Notes: generated by a model not told the origin, from the sequence alone. A stretch of 9,329 nt of DNA from an uncultured Arthrobacter sp. (GCA_937873245.1 CALMVY010000154.1:1-9329); one strand, 5' to 3'. Positions 1 to 6,623 are shown, counted from the stretch's first letter. Translations and numbers: made by a program.

Positions 1-359
1 GCCGACAGGAACGGAGCGAAGGCGCGGGCGACGACGAGAGGCCCGAGGAAGTTCGTCTCGACGTTCCTGCGGATCTCCTCGTCCGTGTGGGTGAGGATCC
101 CGGCACTGGGGACCGCCGCGCCGGCGTTGTTGATCAGCACGGTCACATCCGGTGCCGCCTCGACCGCTGCCTGGATGGAGGCGGAGTCGGTGACGTCCAG
201 GGCGAGCGGGACGATGCGTTCGTCGTTCCAAGTGCGGGGGGTGCGGGCGGAGGCATAAACCTTTGCAGCACCCCTGGCGAGGGCTTCGTGCACGAACTGC
301 GTGCCGATTCCGCCGTTGGCTCCGGTGACGAGGACGACAGCTCCGTTGAGTGAGGGCAT
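1..359 (-). CDS. Short-chain dehydrogenase/reductase (SDR), N-terminal part, runs off the window
   Basis: The reverse strand from an ATG at 359 reads open to the window edge, giving 119 residues of a classical SDR oxidoreductase. Visible are the Rossmann glycine motif TGANGGIG (residues 12-19), an LDVTD segment (54-58) that contacts the adenine in this family, NNAG (77-80), and N103 in ETNFLGPL, the Asn of the catalytic tetrad. The YxxxK active site lies beyond the edge. An AAAGAAG-like ribosome binding site precedes the ATG. The gene lies 67 bases downstream of the stop of a truncated alkene reductase on the same strand and is probably transcribed from the operator region at 520-551, so the divergent TetR protein is its likely repressor (inference). 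The substrate cannot be read from the sequence. Confidence 0.9.
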   Translation of the reverse strand, partial: MPSLNGAVVLVTGANGGIGTQFVHEALARGAAKVYASARTPRTWNDERIVPLALDVTDSASIQAAVEAAPDVTVLINNAGAAVPSAGILTHTDEEIRRNVETNFLGPLVVARAFAPFLS

Positions 360-426
360 GAGTGTTTCTTCTTTCTGATCGGTGCGGGGTATGTAAGGTC
401 GGTGGCGGACGGCTTGCGGCAGACGA

Positions 427-486
427 TTAGGCGTGTGCCAGGGTGGGGTAGTCGATGTACCCGGCCGCACCGCCGCCGTACAGTGG
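427..486 (-). pseudogene. Remnant of an Old Yellow Enzyme type alkene reductase (last ~20 codons)
   Basis: Reading the reverse strand back from the TAA at 427-429 gives LPLYGGGAAGYIDYPTLAHA. This matches the C-terminal signature of NADH:flavin oxidoreductases of the OYE family, which typically end in (T/L)(F/L)YGGG-x-x-GYxDYPxL. Upstream of about 486 the frame no longer resembles the family, and a stop appears at 556-558; neither a FMN-binding barrel nor a start codon is left. About 340 codons are therefore missing, and the stub abuts the promoter/operator region. The stub, its spacing to the SDR and the divergent TetR gene suggest an ancestral operator-reductase-SDR operon with an internal deletion. 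The call rests on a short match, about 16 residues, although a distinctive one. Confidence 0.72.
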
Positions 487-519
487 CAGAATGAACGAAG
501 GAACATTCGAAGCCACACA

Positions 520-551
520 GTAGTGACTACACTCATAACTGAGTGCAGTCA
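520..551. promoter_or_regulatory. Inverted-repeat operator, probable TetR-family binding site
   Basis: Left arm TGACTACACTCA (524-535), spacer TAAC, right arm TGAGTGCAGTCA (540-551): 12-base arms with a single mismatch. A second, overlapping perfect palindrome, GTAGTGACTAC, sits at 520-530. The element lies between the divergent TetR gene (start 575) and the leftward stub/SDR unit, the usual place for a TetR-family autoregulatory operator. Dyad size and position are seen; binding by the neighbouring regulator is inferred. Confidence 0.75.
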
Positions 552-574
552 GAATCTATTCCGGAGGATCCATC

Positions 575-1177
575 ATGTCTCTCGCAGCCCAGCCGATCGG
601 ACGGCGCGAGCGGAACAAGCAGCAGAAGCTGGACCGCATCACGGCCGCGGCCAGCGAGCTGTTGGCCGAACACGGCATCGAGGACGTCACGACCCAGCAG
701 ATCGCCGACAAGGCGGACATCGGCACCGGGACCCTGTTCCTTTATGCCAAGACCAAAGGCGAGCTGCTGCTGCTCGTGCAGAACGCCCACTACGCCGACG
801 CGCTTGAGCAGGGTCGGGCTGATGCTGCAACCACCCCGGATCCCCTCGATGCGGTGCTGGCAATCGTGCGGCCGATCGTGGAATGCAACCGCGTCCAGGT
901 TGACAACGGTCGCACGTACCTGCGGGAGATGGTCTTCGGTGACCCCACGGAGCCCCGGCACGCTGAAGCCCTCTCCATCGTCGCGCAGACGGAGGAGGCC
1001 ATCGCTACCGTGCTGGGCAGGCACGAGCTGTTCAGCGCTGGTGATGCCGCAACGACGGCACACGTTGTCACCGCCGTTATGTTCCTCAGCATGGCGGCGA
1101 GCGTGAACGCCGCATCGAGCATTGACGACATTGTGCAGGACATCCGGAACCAGGTGGGCGTGCTGCTGTCTCGCTGA
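575..1177 (+). CDS. TetR/AcrR-family transcriptional regulator
   Basis: The 200-residue length is typical of the family. The N-terminal DNA-binding domain covers about residues 15-62: helix 1 around RITAAASELLAEHG, then the helix-turn-helix VTTQQIADKADIGTGTLFLYAKTK (about 38-61), which matches the family pattern T-x-x-x-I-A-x-x-A-x-(V/I)-x-x-G-T-x-(Y/F)-x-Y-F/A. The rest is helical and would form the ligand pocket and dimer interface; its ligand is unknown. The ATG at 575 is chosen because GGAGG (563-567) lies seven bases upstream. It is divergent from the alkene reductase stub and SDR across a strong inverted repeat, so it probably represses both itself and that unit, perhaps sensing an electrophile or other reductase substrate (inference). 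Confidence 0.93.
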   Translation: MSLAAQPIGRRERNKQQKLDRITAAASELLAEHGIEDVTTQQIADKADIGTGTLFLYAKTKGELLLLVQNAHYADALEQGRADAATTPDPLDAVLAIVRPIVECNRVQVDNGRTYLREMVFGDPTEPRHAEALSIVAQTEEAIATVLGRHELFSAGDAATTAHVVTAVMFLSMAASVNAASSIDDIVQDIRNQVGVLLSR

Positions 1178-1245
1178 CGCCTCCGACGACGTCCGACGGC
1201 GGTACTCCCGTGATGGCTCTCGCGAGGCGCCCGAGGCGTTATCGG

Positions 1246-2277
1246 CTAGCTCGCCGGCACGTCGATCAGCACCTTGCCGGTGATGCTCTCTTCCACCGCC
1301 GCGTGGGCCGCAGACGTATTAGCCAGGTTAAAGCGATGCAGCGGCAGGCCAGCGGCCTCTCCCACCGGAAGGGCGCCGTCGGCGATGGCCGCATTGATGT
1401 CCTCGGCGGCGTCGTGCACCGCCGCCATGCCAACGGTGTAGAGCAGGACGAACTGGTAGCGGACGTTGAGGCTGAAGTGCCTGCGCACGTCCAGGGTCAC
1501 CTGATCGCCGCCGTTGTTGGCGTAGACCGCAATGGAGCCGCGGTTGCGGATTACTGCCAGGTCGAGCTCCGCGTTATGGGCGGGCGCCACCTCCACGATC
1601 TGGTCGACGCCCGCGGGAGCGATCCGGCGGATCTCCGCGGCCGCGTGGCTTTCCCGGTAATTGATGACGTGATCGGCTCCGGCGGCCGTGGCCAGCGCAG
1701 CCTTCGCCGGTCCACTCACGGTCGTGATCACAACGGCGCCGGCCCACTTGGCGAGCTGGATCGCCGCATGGCCCACGGCGCCGGCCCCTCCAGCAACGAG
1801 AACTACCTTGCCGTCCAAGGCTCCCGGGCGCAGCCGCCGCGGGCCGTCCTCGGCGATGGTCAGGGCTCTGTGGGCGGTGATCGCCGGAACGCCCAGGCTT
1901 GCGCCGAGGTCGAACCCGGCATTCTCTGGCAGCGGAAAGACCCGCTCGGCCGGCAGGACGGCGAACTCTTGGGCTGTCCCGCCGTCGGCGCGCTGGTAGG
2001 CGGCCAAGGCCACCCAGACCCTGTCACCGATCCGGAGATGCTCGACGCCGGGTCCGACGGCGTCCACTGTTCCGGCGCCGTCCTGGTTCGGCACGACCTC
2101 CGCGAAGGGCAGGGGCTCGCCCGGTCCGGCGCCGCGGCGCGACTTCCAGTCGGTGGGGTTGACCGCAGAGACCATGATCCGCACACGCACCTCCCCGGGC
2201 CCCGGGTCGCGGATCTCGCGGTCGACGAGTTCGAGAACAGACGGATCACCGGTGGCACGGTACACGATTGCTTTCAT
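1246..2277 (-). CDS. Zinc-free NADPH:quinone oxidoreductase (MDR superfamily)
   Basis: The protein has 343 residues. It starts MKAIVYRATGDP, a typical opening of quinone oxidoreductase/zeta-crystallin-like MDR enzymes. The N-terminal GroES-like domain includes SAVNPTDWKSRRG (37-49) and VPNQDGAGTVDAVG (62-75). The nucleotide-binding motif AGGAGAVGHAAIQLAKWAGA (162-181) is followed by the cofactor domain and a standard ending, TGKVLIDVP. There is no cysteine in the whole protein, so neither the catalytic nor the structural zinc site of alcohol dehydrogenases is present, which supports the quinone reductase branch; likely one-electron or two-electron reduction of quinones or enones with NADPH in the cytoplasm. 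The open frame continues upstream to 2907, but homology begins at the ATG at 2277, and the extension overlaps a convincing lipoprotein gene. The Shine-Dalgarno is weak (GTTAGG about 8-13 bases before the ATG). It is convergent with the TetR gene. Confidence 0.93.
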   Translation of the reverse strand: MKAIVYRATGDPSVLELVDREIRDPGPGEVRVRIMVSAVNPTDWKSRRGAGPGEPLPFAEVVPNQDGAGTVDAVGPGVEHLRIGDRVWVALAAYQRADGGTAQEFAVLPAERVFPLPENAGFDLGASLGVPAITAHRALTIAEDGPRRLRPGALDGKVVLVAGGAGAVGHAAIQLAKWAGAVVITTVSGPAKAALATAAGADHVINYRESHAAAEIRRIAPAGVDQIVEVAPAHNAELDLAVIRNRGSIAVYANNGGDQVTLDVRRHFSLNVRYQFVLLYTVGMAAVHDAAEDINAAIADGALPVGEAAGLPLHRFNLANTSAAHAAVEESITGKVLIDVPAS

Positions 2278-2325
2278 ACTCAGACCTAACGCCGGCCGGG
2301 ACCTAAAATTCCCGCCGTGCCGCGG

Positions 2326-2331
2326 TAAACT
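2326..2331 (+). promoter_or_regulatory. Candidate -10 element for a leaderless lipoprotein transcript
   Basis: TAAACT ends nine bases before the ATG at 2341, so transcription would begin at or very near the start codon. No Shine-Dalgarno sequence lies before that ATG, and no clear -35 hexamer is visible. TANNNT directly ahead of ATG is the usual mark of leaderless genes in actinobacteria. Confidence 0.5.
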
Positions 2332-2340
2332 GGACCGATC

Positions 2341-3156
2341 ATGGTCGGTGCCCTGCTCCGCATTTTGGCCTGGTTCGTCATCCTGGCGGCCCTCCTCTCG
2401 GGTTGCGCGCCGTCCATCAGACTCGATGAGGCCAGCGCCGATCCATCGATCCAGACCTCCTCGGTCCCTCCGGCCGCCGGCAATGAATTCGCCGCTCCTC
2501 ACCGGCCCCAGTCCCCCACCCCGACGCCGGTTTCCACGCCGCCGCCGGCGCCCAAGCCGTTCGCCCTCAACCTCTACCAGGAGGGGGACTTCGTGCGGCA
2601 GTACACCTTCGAGTGGTGTGTGGCGGCGAGCATCCAGATGATGCACAACCTCATCGACGACACCGGCGCCGGCACGTGGACAGACCGCGTCCAGCAGGGC
2701 GAGCTCTGGGAGATGGCCCGGGCACGGTCTTTCAACTCGTTCAACGGTGCCAACCCCTTGGGTTGGGCGGAGGTGCTGACCGAGGTCGGGATGGGGCCGT
2801 ACGCCGTCGTGAGCATCGCCGACTATCAGGAGGCGCTGCAGACGGCGGCGCGCGCCATTGCCGACACGGGCCGGCCGGTCGGGCTGGTCATGTGGCGCGG
2901 CCGGCATGTATGGGTGATGAGCGGTTTCGAGTCACTCGGCGATCCTGACCAGTTCCCGGAGTTCCCGGTCACCGGCATCCGTGTCCAGGATCCGCTCTAC
3001 CCGTACGGCGATGACCGGTGGGGACCGTCTCCCGAGCCCAATGCCCTGCTCACCCCCGAACAGTTGGCGACGCAGTTCGTCGTCCGCGAGCCGCGACGCT
3101 GGAGCAGCGCTATGCCGACCGGCTACATGCTGGTGCTGCCGATCGCCGAGGCCTGA
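2341..3156 (+). CDS. Lipoprotein with a C39/papain-like cysteine peptidase fold
   Basis: The protein has 271 residues. A hydrophobic signal segment (about 5-19) ends in the lipobox L19-S20-G21-C22, so Cys22 should be lipidated and the protein anchored outside the membrane. A Pro/Ser/Thr-rich linker (about 38-73) leads to the folded domain. Within it, Q87 lies six residues before C93 in RQYTFEWCVAAS, the same Gln-to-Cys spacing as the oxyanion Gln and nucleophile of papain. H189 in GRHVWVMSGFE and D217 in VQDPLYP then give the Cys-His-Asp order of the C39-like family. A surface cysteine peptidase or transpeptidase-like role is inferred; the substrate is unknown. It starts without a ribosome binding site and is probably leaderless. 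The VOC gene follows after 43 bases and may be co-transcribed. It is divergent from the quinone reductase. Confidence 0.85.
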   Translation: MVGALLRILAWFVILAALLSGCAPSIRLDEASADPSIQTSSVPPAAGNEFAAPHRPQSPTPTPVSTPPPAPKPFALNLYQEGDFVRQYTFEWCVAASIQMMHNLIDDTGAGTWTDRVQQGELWEMARARSFNSFNGANPLGWAEVLTEVGMGPYAVVSIADYQEALQTAARAIADTGRPVGLVMWRGRHVWVMSGFESLGDPDQFPEFPVTGIRVQDPLYPYGDDRWGPSPEPNALLTPEQLATQFVVREPRRWSSAMPTGYMLVLPIAEA

Positions 3157-3199
3157 TCCGCCCTTGATGGTCGCAGACCAAACACCCGAGGAGGTCACC

Positions 3200-3586
3200 A
3201 TGACGGTCGCTTTCAACCACACCATCGTCTACGCAACGGACAAGCACCATTCGGCGGAGTTCACGGCCAATGTGCTCGGACTGCCGAAACCCCAAGCCAT
3301 GTGGTCGTTCATGACCGTGGCCCTCGACCACGGAGTGGCCCTCGATTTCGCCACGGCAGACGGGCCCATCTCCCCGCAGCACTACGCCTTCCTGGTCAGT
3401 GAGGAGGACTTTGACGGGATCTTCGCAAGGATTCAGGACCAGGGCATCCCCTGCTGGGCAGACCCGGGACGGTCCCGCCCGCAGCAGATCAACACCAACG
3501 ACGGCGGACGCGGCGTCTACTTCGACGGTCCTGACGGGCACTTCCTCGAAGCAATCACGCGTCCGTACGGATCGGCTGCTGCTTGA
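3200..3586 (+). CDS. VOC-family (glyoxalase/bleomycin resistance-like) protein
   Basis: The 128-residue single-module protein fits the vicinal oxygen chelate fold: an opening strand VAFNHTIVYATD, a helix with a VLGLPKPQ segment, a middle HYAFLVSEEDFDGIFARIQDQGI and the characteristic ending GRGVYFDGPDGHFLEAITRPY. H7, H61 and E117 sit where the family places its metal ligands. The family includes dioxygenases, glyoxalases and drug-binding proteins, so the reaction cannot be assigned. The ATG at 3200 is chosen because GAGGAGG (3188-3194) lies five bases upstream; a longer frame reading from 2981 is a shadow over the lipoprotein gene. It is likely in one transcript with the upstream lipoprotein. 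Confidence 0.92.
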   Translation: MTVAFNHTIVYATDKHHSAEFTANVLGLPKPQAMWSFMTVALDHGVALDFATADGPISPQHYAFLVSEEDFDGIFARIQDQGIPCWADPGRSRPQQINTNDGGRGVYFDGPDGHFLEAITRPYGSAAA

Positions 3587-3628
3587 AGGCCCGGATAAGC
3601 TGACGGCCGCCCTGGCACCTCGCCCCAC

Positions 3629-3644
3629 CCTCCGGGAGCGGAGG
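3629..3644. terminator. Possible bidirectional hairpin terminator between convergent genes
   Basis: CCTCCG-GGAG-CGGAGG forms a perfect 6-bp stem with a four-base loop between the stop of the VOC gene (3586) and the stop of the convergent transglycosylase gene (3684). There is no U-tract on either side, so it is at best a weak or factor-assisted terminator. Confidence 0.35.
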
Positions 3645-3683
3645 CCCGCTGCATACGCCGCCTTGAACCTTCGGCCCGTATCT

Positions 3684-4436
3684 TCATTCAGCGGTGCCCG
3701 TCTCTGCGGCGTACGCGGTGGCTTGGGCCCGCACCTGGCGGATGTAGGGATTGGACTGGTTGTAGGAGTAGATGGCGTTGGTCCATCCTTGGGCGGTGGT
3801 CAGGTCACGGCCGTTGGCGCACAGGTAGGTGGCCGCGCTGAGGGCGGCGTCGTCGATATTGGATGGGTCCGCTGTTCCGTCCCCGTTTCCGTCCCGCCCT
3901 GCAAGCTGCCAGGTGGAGGGAATGAACTGCATGGGTCCGACGGCGTGGTCCCAGCGGGAGTCGCCGTCCAGGGCGCCCGCGTCCGTGTCGGCGATGGCGG
4001 CGAATCCGTTGCCATCGAGGCTCGGGCCCACAATCGGGCCGGTCGCCTGACCTAAGGTGTTGAGGCTGCCGCCTCCGTAAGTTCCGTGCGCTGATTCGAC
4101 GGAGCCGACAGCCGCCACGGTGTTCCAGCCGATCCCGCACATCGGGGCGGATTCGTTGGCCGTGGCTGCCGCAGCAACATAGGCCCGGAGCGCGCGGGCA
4201 GGGATCCCGGTCTGCGCGGCAGCCCTGATGAGCCACTGGGCGTCCGGGCTCGGGGTCACGTTCACGGCGGTGGTGATGCCGGTGGACAACATTTCAAGTT
4301 TCGCCCCCGCTCGCGGGGGCGCAGCAAGGGACCCGATGGCGTCTGCGCCGGGCGGCCGGGTTGCCCAGAACGAGAATCCGTTGATGAGCGAAACCGCGAA
4401 CAGGGTGAAAATCAGAAGGCGTTTTAGACGGAGCAC
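3684..4436 (-). CDS. Secreted MltB-like lytic transglycosylase
   Basis: The protein has 250 residues. It cleaves the MurNAc-GlcNAc bond of peptidoglycan outside the cell (family knowledge). An N-terminal hydrophobic stretch (about 7-25) is a signal peptide or membrane anchor. The SLT_2/MltB-type catalytic domain follows: E114 in AAVGSVESAHGTYGG is the expected catalytic acid, VGPMQFIPSTW (166-176) is the family hallmark, and AIYSYNQSNPYIRQV (221-235) closes the groove. DGNGDGTAD (182-190) is an EF-hand-like calcium loop common in actinobacterial members, and C100 and C206 could form a disulfide. The start is a GTG at 4436; the ATG 21 bases upstream is stopped after one codon. The Shine-Dalgarno is poor (GGGATGG about 12 bases away), so the start is less sure than the family. 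It diverges from the phosphatase gene. Confidence 0.92.
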   Translation of the reverse strand: MLRLKRLLIFTLFAVSLINGFSFWATRPPGADAIGSLAAPPRAGAKLEMLSTGITTAVNVTPSPDAQWLIRAAAQTGIPARALRAYVAAAATANESAPMCGIGWNTVAAVGSVESAHGTYGGGSLNTLGQATGPIVGPSLDGNGFAAIADTDAGALDGDSRWDHAVGPMQFIPSTWQLAGRDGNGDGTADPSNIDDAALSAATYLCANGRDLTTAQGWTNAIYSYNQSNPYIRQVRAQATAYAAETGTAE

Positions 4437-4501
4437 CGACTAATCAAACCATCCCAGCTCCGTGATCATTGCTGATGAAACGGTTCTCTCGAGCGGGTGG
4501 T

Positions 4502-4507
4502 TAGGCT
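4502..4507 (+). promoter_or_regulatory. Candidate -10 element for leaderless expression of the phosphatase gene
   Basis: TAGGCT is followed by six bases and then the ATG at 4514, leaving no room for a Shine-Dalgarno site. The spacing is the usual one for actinobacterial leaderless transcripts. A matching -35 hexamer is not evident. Confidence 0.55.
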
Positions 4508-4513
4508 GGGTAG

Positions 4514-5206
4514 ATGGCGACAGTTATTCTCGTGCGGCACGGCCGCACCACAGCCAATGCCGCTGGACTGCTGGCCGGTCGGGCCGTCGGCGTCAGCCTG
4601 GACGGGATCGGGCGCGAGCAGGCGGCTCTGACCGGAGACCGGCTCGCGGCCGTACCCGTAGTCGGGGTGGTGTCGAGCCCTCTTGAGCGTTGCCAGCAGA
4701 CCGCCCGGCTCATCCTCGATCGCCAGGCCGGCACGCCGTACGCGCCGGTCGATTTCGATCTCACCGAGTGCGACTACGGCCAGTGGCAGGGCCGCACGCT
4801 CAGCGATCTCGCGACCGAGGATTTGTGGCCGGTTGTACAGTCGCAACCGTCCGCCGTCGTCTTTCCCGGCGGTGAATCCATGGCCGCGATGCAGGCCCGG
4901 TCGGTGGCGGCGATTAGACGTCACGATGCAGCCTTCGAAGCCGAGCACGGGCCAAGGGCTGTGTGGGTGGCGGTGAGTCACGGTGACATCATCAAGTCAA
5001 TCCTCGCCGACGCGCTCGGCATGCACCTTGACCTGTTCCAGCGGATTCACGTAGGGCCCGCCTCCGTATCGATCGTGCGCTACGGCGATAGCCGGCCAAG
5101 CGTCTACGCGACCAACACCGACGCGGGTGATCTTTCGTGGCTGTCGAACGGCGTCCACGCCGGCGATGCGCCGGTGGGCGGCGGTGCAGGGCAACAGGCG
5201 CCATGA
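4514..5206 (+). CDS. Histidine phosphatase superfamily protein, MSMEG_4193 family
   Basis: The protein has 230 residues. ILVRHGRTTAN carries the RHG motif with H9 as the phospho-accepting histidine; R8, R59 in SSPLERCQQTA, E85 in LTECDYGQW and H156 in VSHGD complete the expected catalytic pocket of the phosphoglycerate mutase-like/histidine phosphatase fold. The last 25 or so residues are Gly/Ala-rich and look unstructured. The true substrate of this actinobacterial subfamily is not known to me; a mutase annotation would be unsafe. It is first of three tightly packed genes (24 bases to the DUF3090 gene) whose Mycobacterium tuberculosis equivalents are Rv2135c-Rv2133c. The start has no ribosome binding site but a -10-like TAGGCT just ahead, suggesting leaderless translation. 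Confidence 0.93.
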   Translation: MATVILVRHGRTTANAAGLLAGRAVGVSLDGIGREQAALTGDRLAAVPVVGVVSSPLERCQQTARLILDRQAGTPYAPVDFDLTECDYGQWQGRTLSDLATEDLWPVVQSQPSAVVFPGGESMAAMQARSVAAIRRHDAAFEAEHGPRAVWVAVSHGDIIKSILADALGMHLDLFQRIHVGPASVSIVRYGDSRPSVYATNTDAGDLSWLSNGVHAGDAPVGGGAGQQAP

Positions 5207-5218
5207 ACCTCTTGTGCC

Positions 5219-5224
5219 TAAAAT
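5219..5224 (+). promoter_or_regulatory. Candidate internal -10 element, leaderless start of the DUF3090 gene
   Basis: TAAAAT is followed by six bases and the ATG at 5231. It lies in the 24-base gap after the phosphatase stop, where no Shine-Dalgarno sequence is seen. An internal leaderless promoter would let the second and third genes be expressed apart from the first. Confidence 0.55.
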
Positions 5225-5230
5225 ACTGAC

Positions 5231-5785
5231 ATGCCTACACGTGTTCACGAGTTTGCCTGGCCTGATCGGGTCGTCGTTGGCACCATTGGTCTTCCGGGGG
5301 CGCGCACGTTCTACCTGCAGGTGCGCGCAGGGACGCAGATCGTAAGTATTGCCCTGGAGAAGCAGCAGTCGGCACTGCTCGCGGAGAAGATCGACGAGAT
5401 TCTCGACCAGCTCATCACCATCGAGGGAAACCCCTTCAGCGTTCCGACGAGTACTCCCATTGAACTTGTCGACAATGACCAGCTCGAGGCCGTCCAGGAG
5501 CAGTTTCGCACCGGCGCCATCAGCTTAGGGTGGGACCCCACCACGGCCCAGGTCGTAATAGAGGCCTACCCCATCACCGATGTCGATGCCGAAGACAACG
5601 ACGAATCGCTTGATCAGGACGGCGCTGACGGGCCCGAAATGCTGCTGGTGCGAATGCCGGTCGGCACCGCCCGCGCATTCGCCAAGCGCACCCGGGAGAT
5701 CGTGGGCGCCGGGCGTCCGACGTGCCCGCTCTGCGGTTACCCCATGGACGCCGACGGGCACATCTGCACCCTTCCCGAGGTCTGA
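5231..5785 (+). CDS. DUF3090 family protein with C-terminal zinc-ribbon-like motif
   Basis: The protein has 184 residues and is a conserved actinobacterial protein of unknown function. The opening VHEFAWPDRVVVGTIGLPGARTFYLQ and the SIALEKQQSALLAEKIDEIL segment (39-58) are typical of DUF3090. An acidic low-complexity stretch (about 117-134) separates this from the MLLVRMPVGTARAFAKRTREIV helix. The C-terminus has C165-x2-C168 and H177-x-C179, which could bind one metal ion. The stop codon TGA overlaps the ATG of the next gene by one base, indicating translational coupling. It is always found, as far as I know, beside the histidine phosphatase and SCO1664 genes, so the three probably act together. 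A start without a ribosome binding site follows TAAAAT at 5219-5224. Confidence 0.93.
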   Translation: MPTRVHEFAWPDRVVVGTIGLPGARTFYLQVRAGTQIVSIALEKQQSALLAEKIDEILDQLITIEGNPFSVPTSTPIELVDNDQLEAVQEQFRTGAISLGWDPTTAQVVIEAYPITDVDAEDNDESLDQDGADGPEMLLVRMPVGTARAFAKRTREIVGAGRPTCPLCGYPMDADGHICTLPEV

Positions 5786-6552
5786 TGCCGGCGCCGGACC
5801 TAGTGAGCGCCGAGCTGACGCTCACCGGCCGCATCACGACGGCTTCAAACGCTACGTTCCTGGGCAGCATCGGCGACGTGGTGGTCGTCTATAAACCGAT
5901 AGCAGGCGAAAGTCCGCTGTGGGATTTTCCCGACGGCGCCCTGGCTCACCGGGAGGTGGCCGCCTACCTCGTCTCGCAGGCCTTCGGCTGGGACGTCGTG
6001 CCGCGCACCTGGCTGCGCGATGGTCCGATGGGCGAAGGAATGGTGCAGCTCTGGCAGGAGCCAGACCCCGCCCAAAGCGCCGTGAACCTGGTCGCGACGG
6101 ACCACGTGCCGGAGACGGGCTGGAAACACGTGCTCGAGGGCCGAGATGAGAACGGACGGATGGTCGCCCTCGTTCACGAAGACTCGACAGCGCTCAGACG
6201 CATGGCGGTGTTCGACATCATCGTCAACAACGCCGACCGCAAAGGCGACCACATTCTTGCCATGGCCGACGGCCACCGGCACGGCGTGGACCATGGGCTC
6301 ACGTTTCATCGTGACCACAAGCTGCGCACGGTGCTGTGGGGATGGCTGGGAGAAGCACTGACCGCCGAGGAACTTGACGGCATAGATCGTGTCAACGAAG
6401 GACTGCACGGTGGGCTGGGCGGAAACCTGGCGGACTTGCTCAGCGCCGAAGAAATCGCATCGCTCGCCACGCGCTGCGCCCGGTTGCGCGTGGCAGAGCG
6501 GTTTCCGGCTCCGAGCGGTGAGATGCCGGCGGTGCCCTGGCCGCTGTTCTAA
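5785..6552 (+). CDS. SCO1664-family protein, PI3/4-kinase/HipA-like fold
   Basis: The protein has 255 residues from the ATG that overlaps the DUF3090 stop (TGATG); a frame opening at 5722 runs inside the previous gene and lacks homology. Kinase-like landmarks are visible: K37 in VVVYKPIAGESPLWDFP as a possible ATP-binding lysine, E57 in AHREVAAYL, the catalytic-loop-like FDIIVNNADRKGDHIL with D144, N148, D151 and K153, and DHG at 169-171 where kinases have DFG. This resembles HipA and PI3/4-kinase families, and the family has been loosely called phosphatidylinositol kinase-like; activity is unproven. The ending AVPWPLF matches the usual PWPxF terminus, so the gene is intact. In mycobacteria mshC lies shortly downstream; here no rightward gene follows. 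Confidence 0.92.
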   Translation: MPAPDLVSAELTLTGRITTASNATFLGSIGDVVVVYKPIAGESPLWDFPDGALAHREVAAYLVSQAFGWDVVPRTWLRDGPMGEGMVQLWQEPDPAQSAVNLVATDHVPETGWKHVLEGRDENGRMVALVHEDSTALRRMAVFDIIVNNADRKGDHILAMADGHRHGVDHGLTFHRDHKLRTVLWGWLGEALTAEELDGIDRVNEGLHGGLGGNLADLLSAEEIASLATRCARLRVAERFPAPSGEMPAVPWPLF

Positions 6553-6554
6553 GC

Positions 6555-6569
6555 GTGGACACTGTCCAC
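6555..6569. repeat. Perfect 15-base palindrome just after the SCO1664 gene
   Basis: GTGGACA-C-TGTCCAC has 7-base arms around a single base and starts three bases after the stop codon at 6552. It is too tight to fold as an RNA hairpin, so a protein-binding site on DNA is more plausible than a terminator. No function can be assigned. Confidence 0.5.
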
Positions 6570-6623
6570 ACCCCCAGTTCTCCCCACCAGAGGCCTCCAC
6601 CGAATTGCCGCACCCCGCATCGA

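Noticed and set aside
1178..1245. Possible terminator between the TetR and quinone reductase genes
   Set aside because: Several short GC-rich complementary stretches occur, but no convincing stem-loop with a U-tract.
1210..2289. Long rightward frame of 359 codons
   Set aside because: It is antisense to the quinone reductase, has no recognisable domain and reflects the lack of stops in GC-rich DNA.
2278..2907. N-terminal 210-residue extension of the quinone reductase frame on the reverse strand
   Set aside because: The extension is Arg/Gly-rich shadow sequence, covers the lipoprotein gene, and MDR homology starts exactly at the ATG at 2277.
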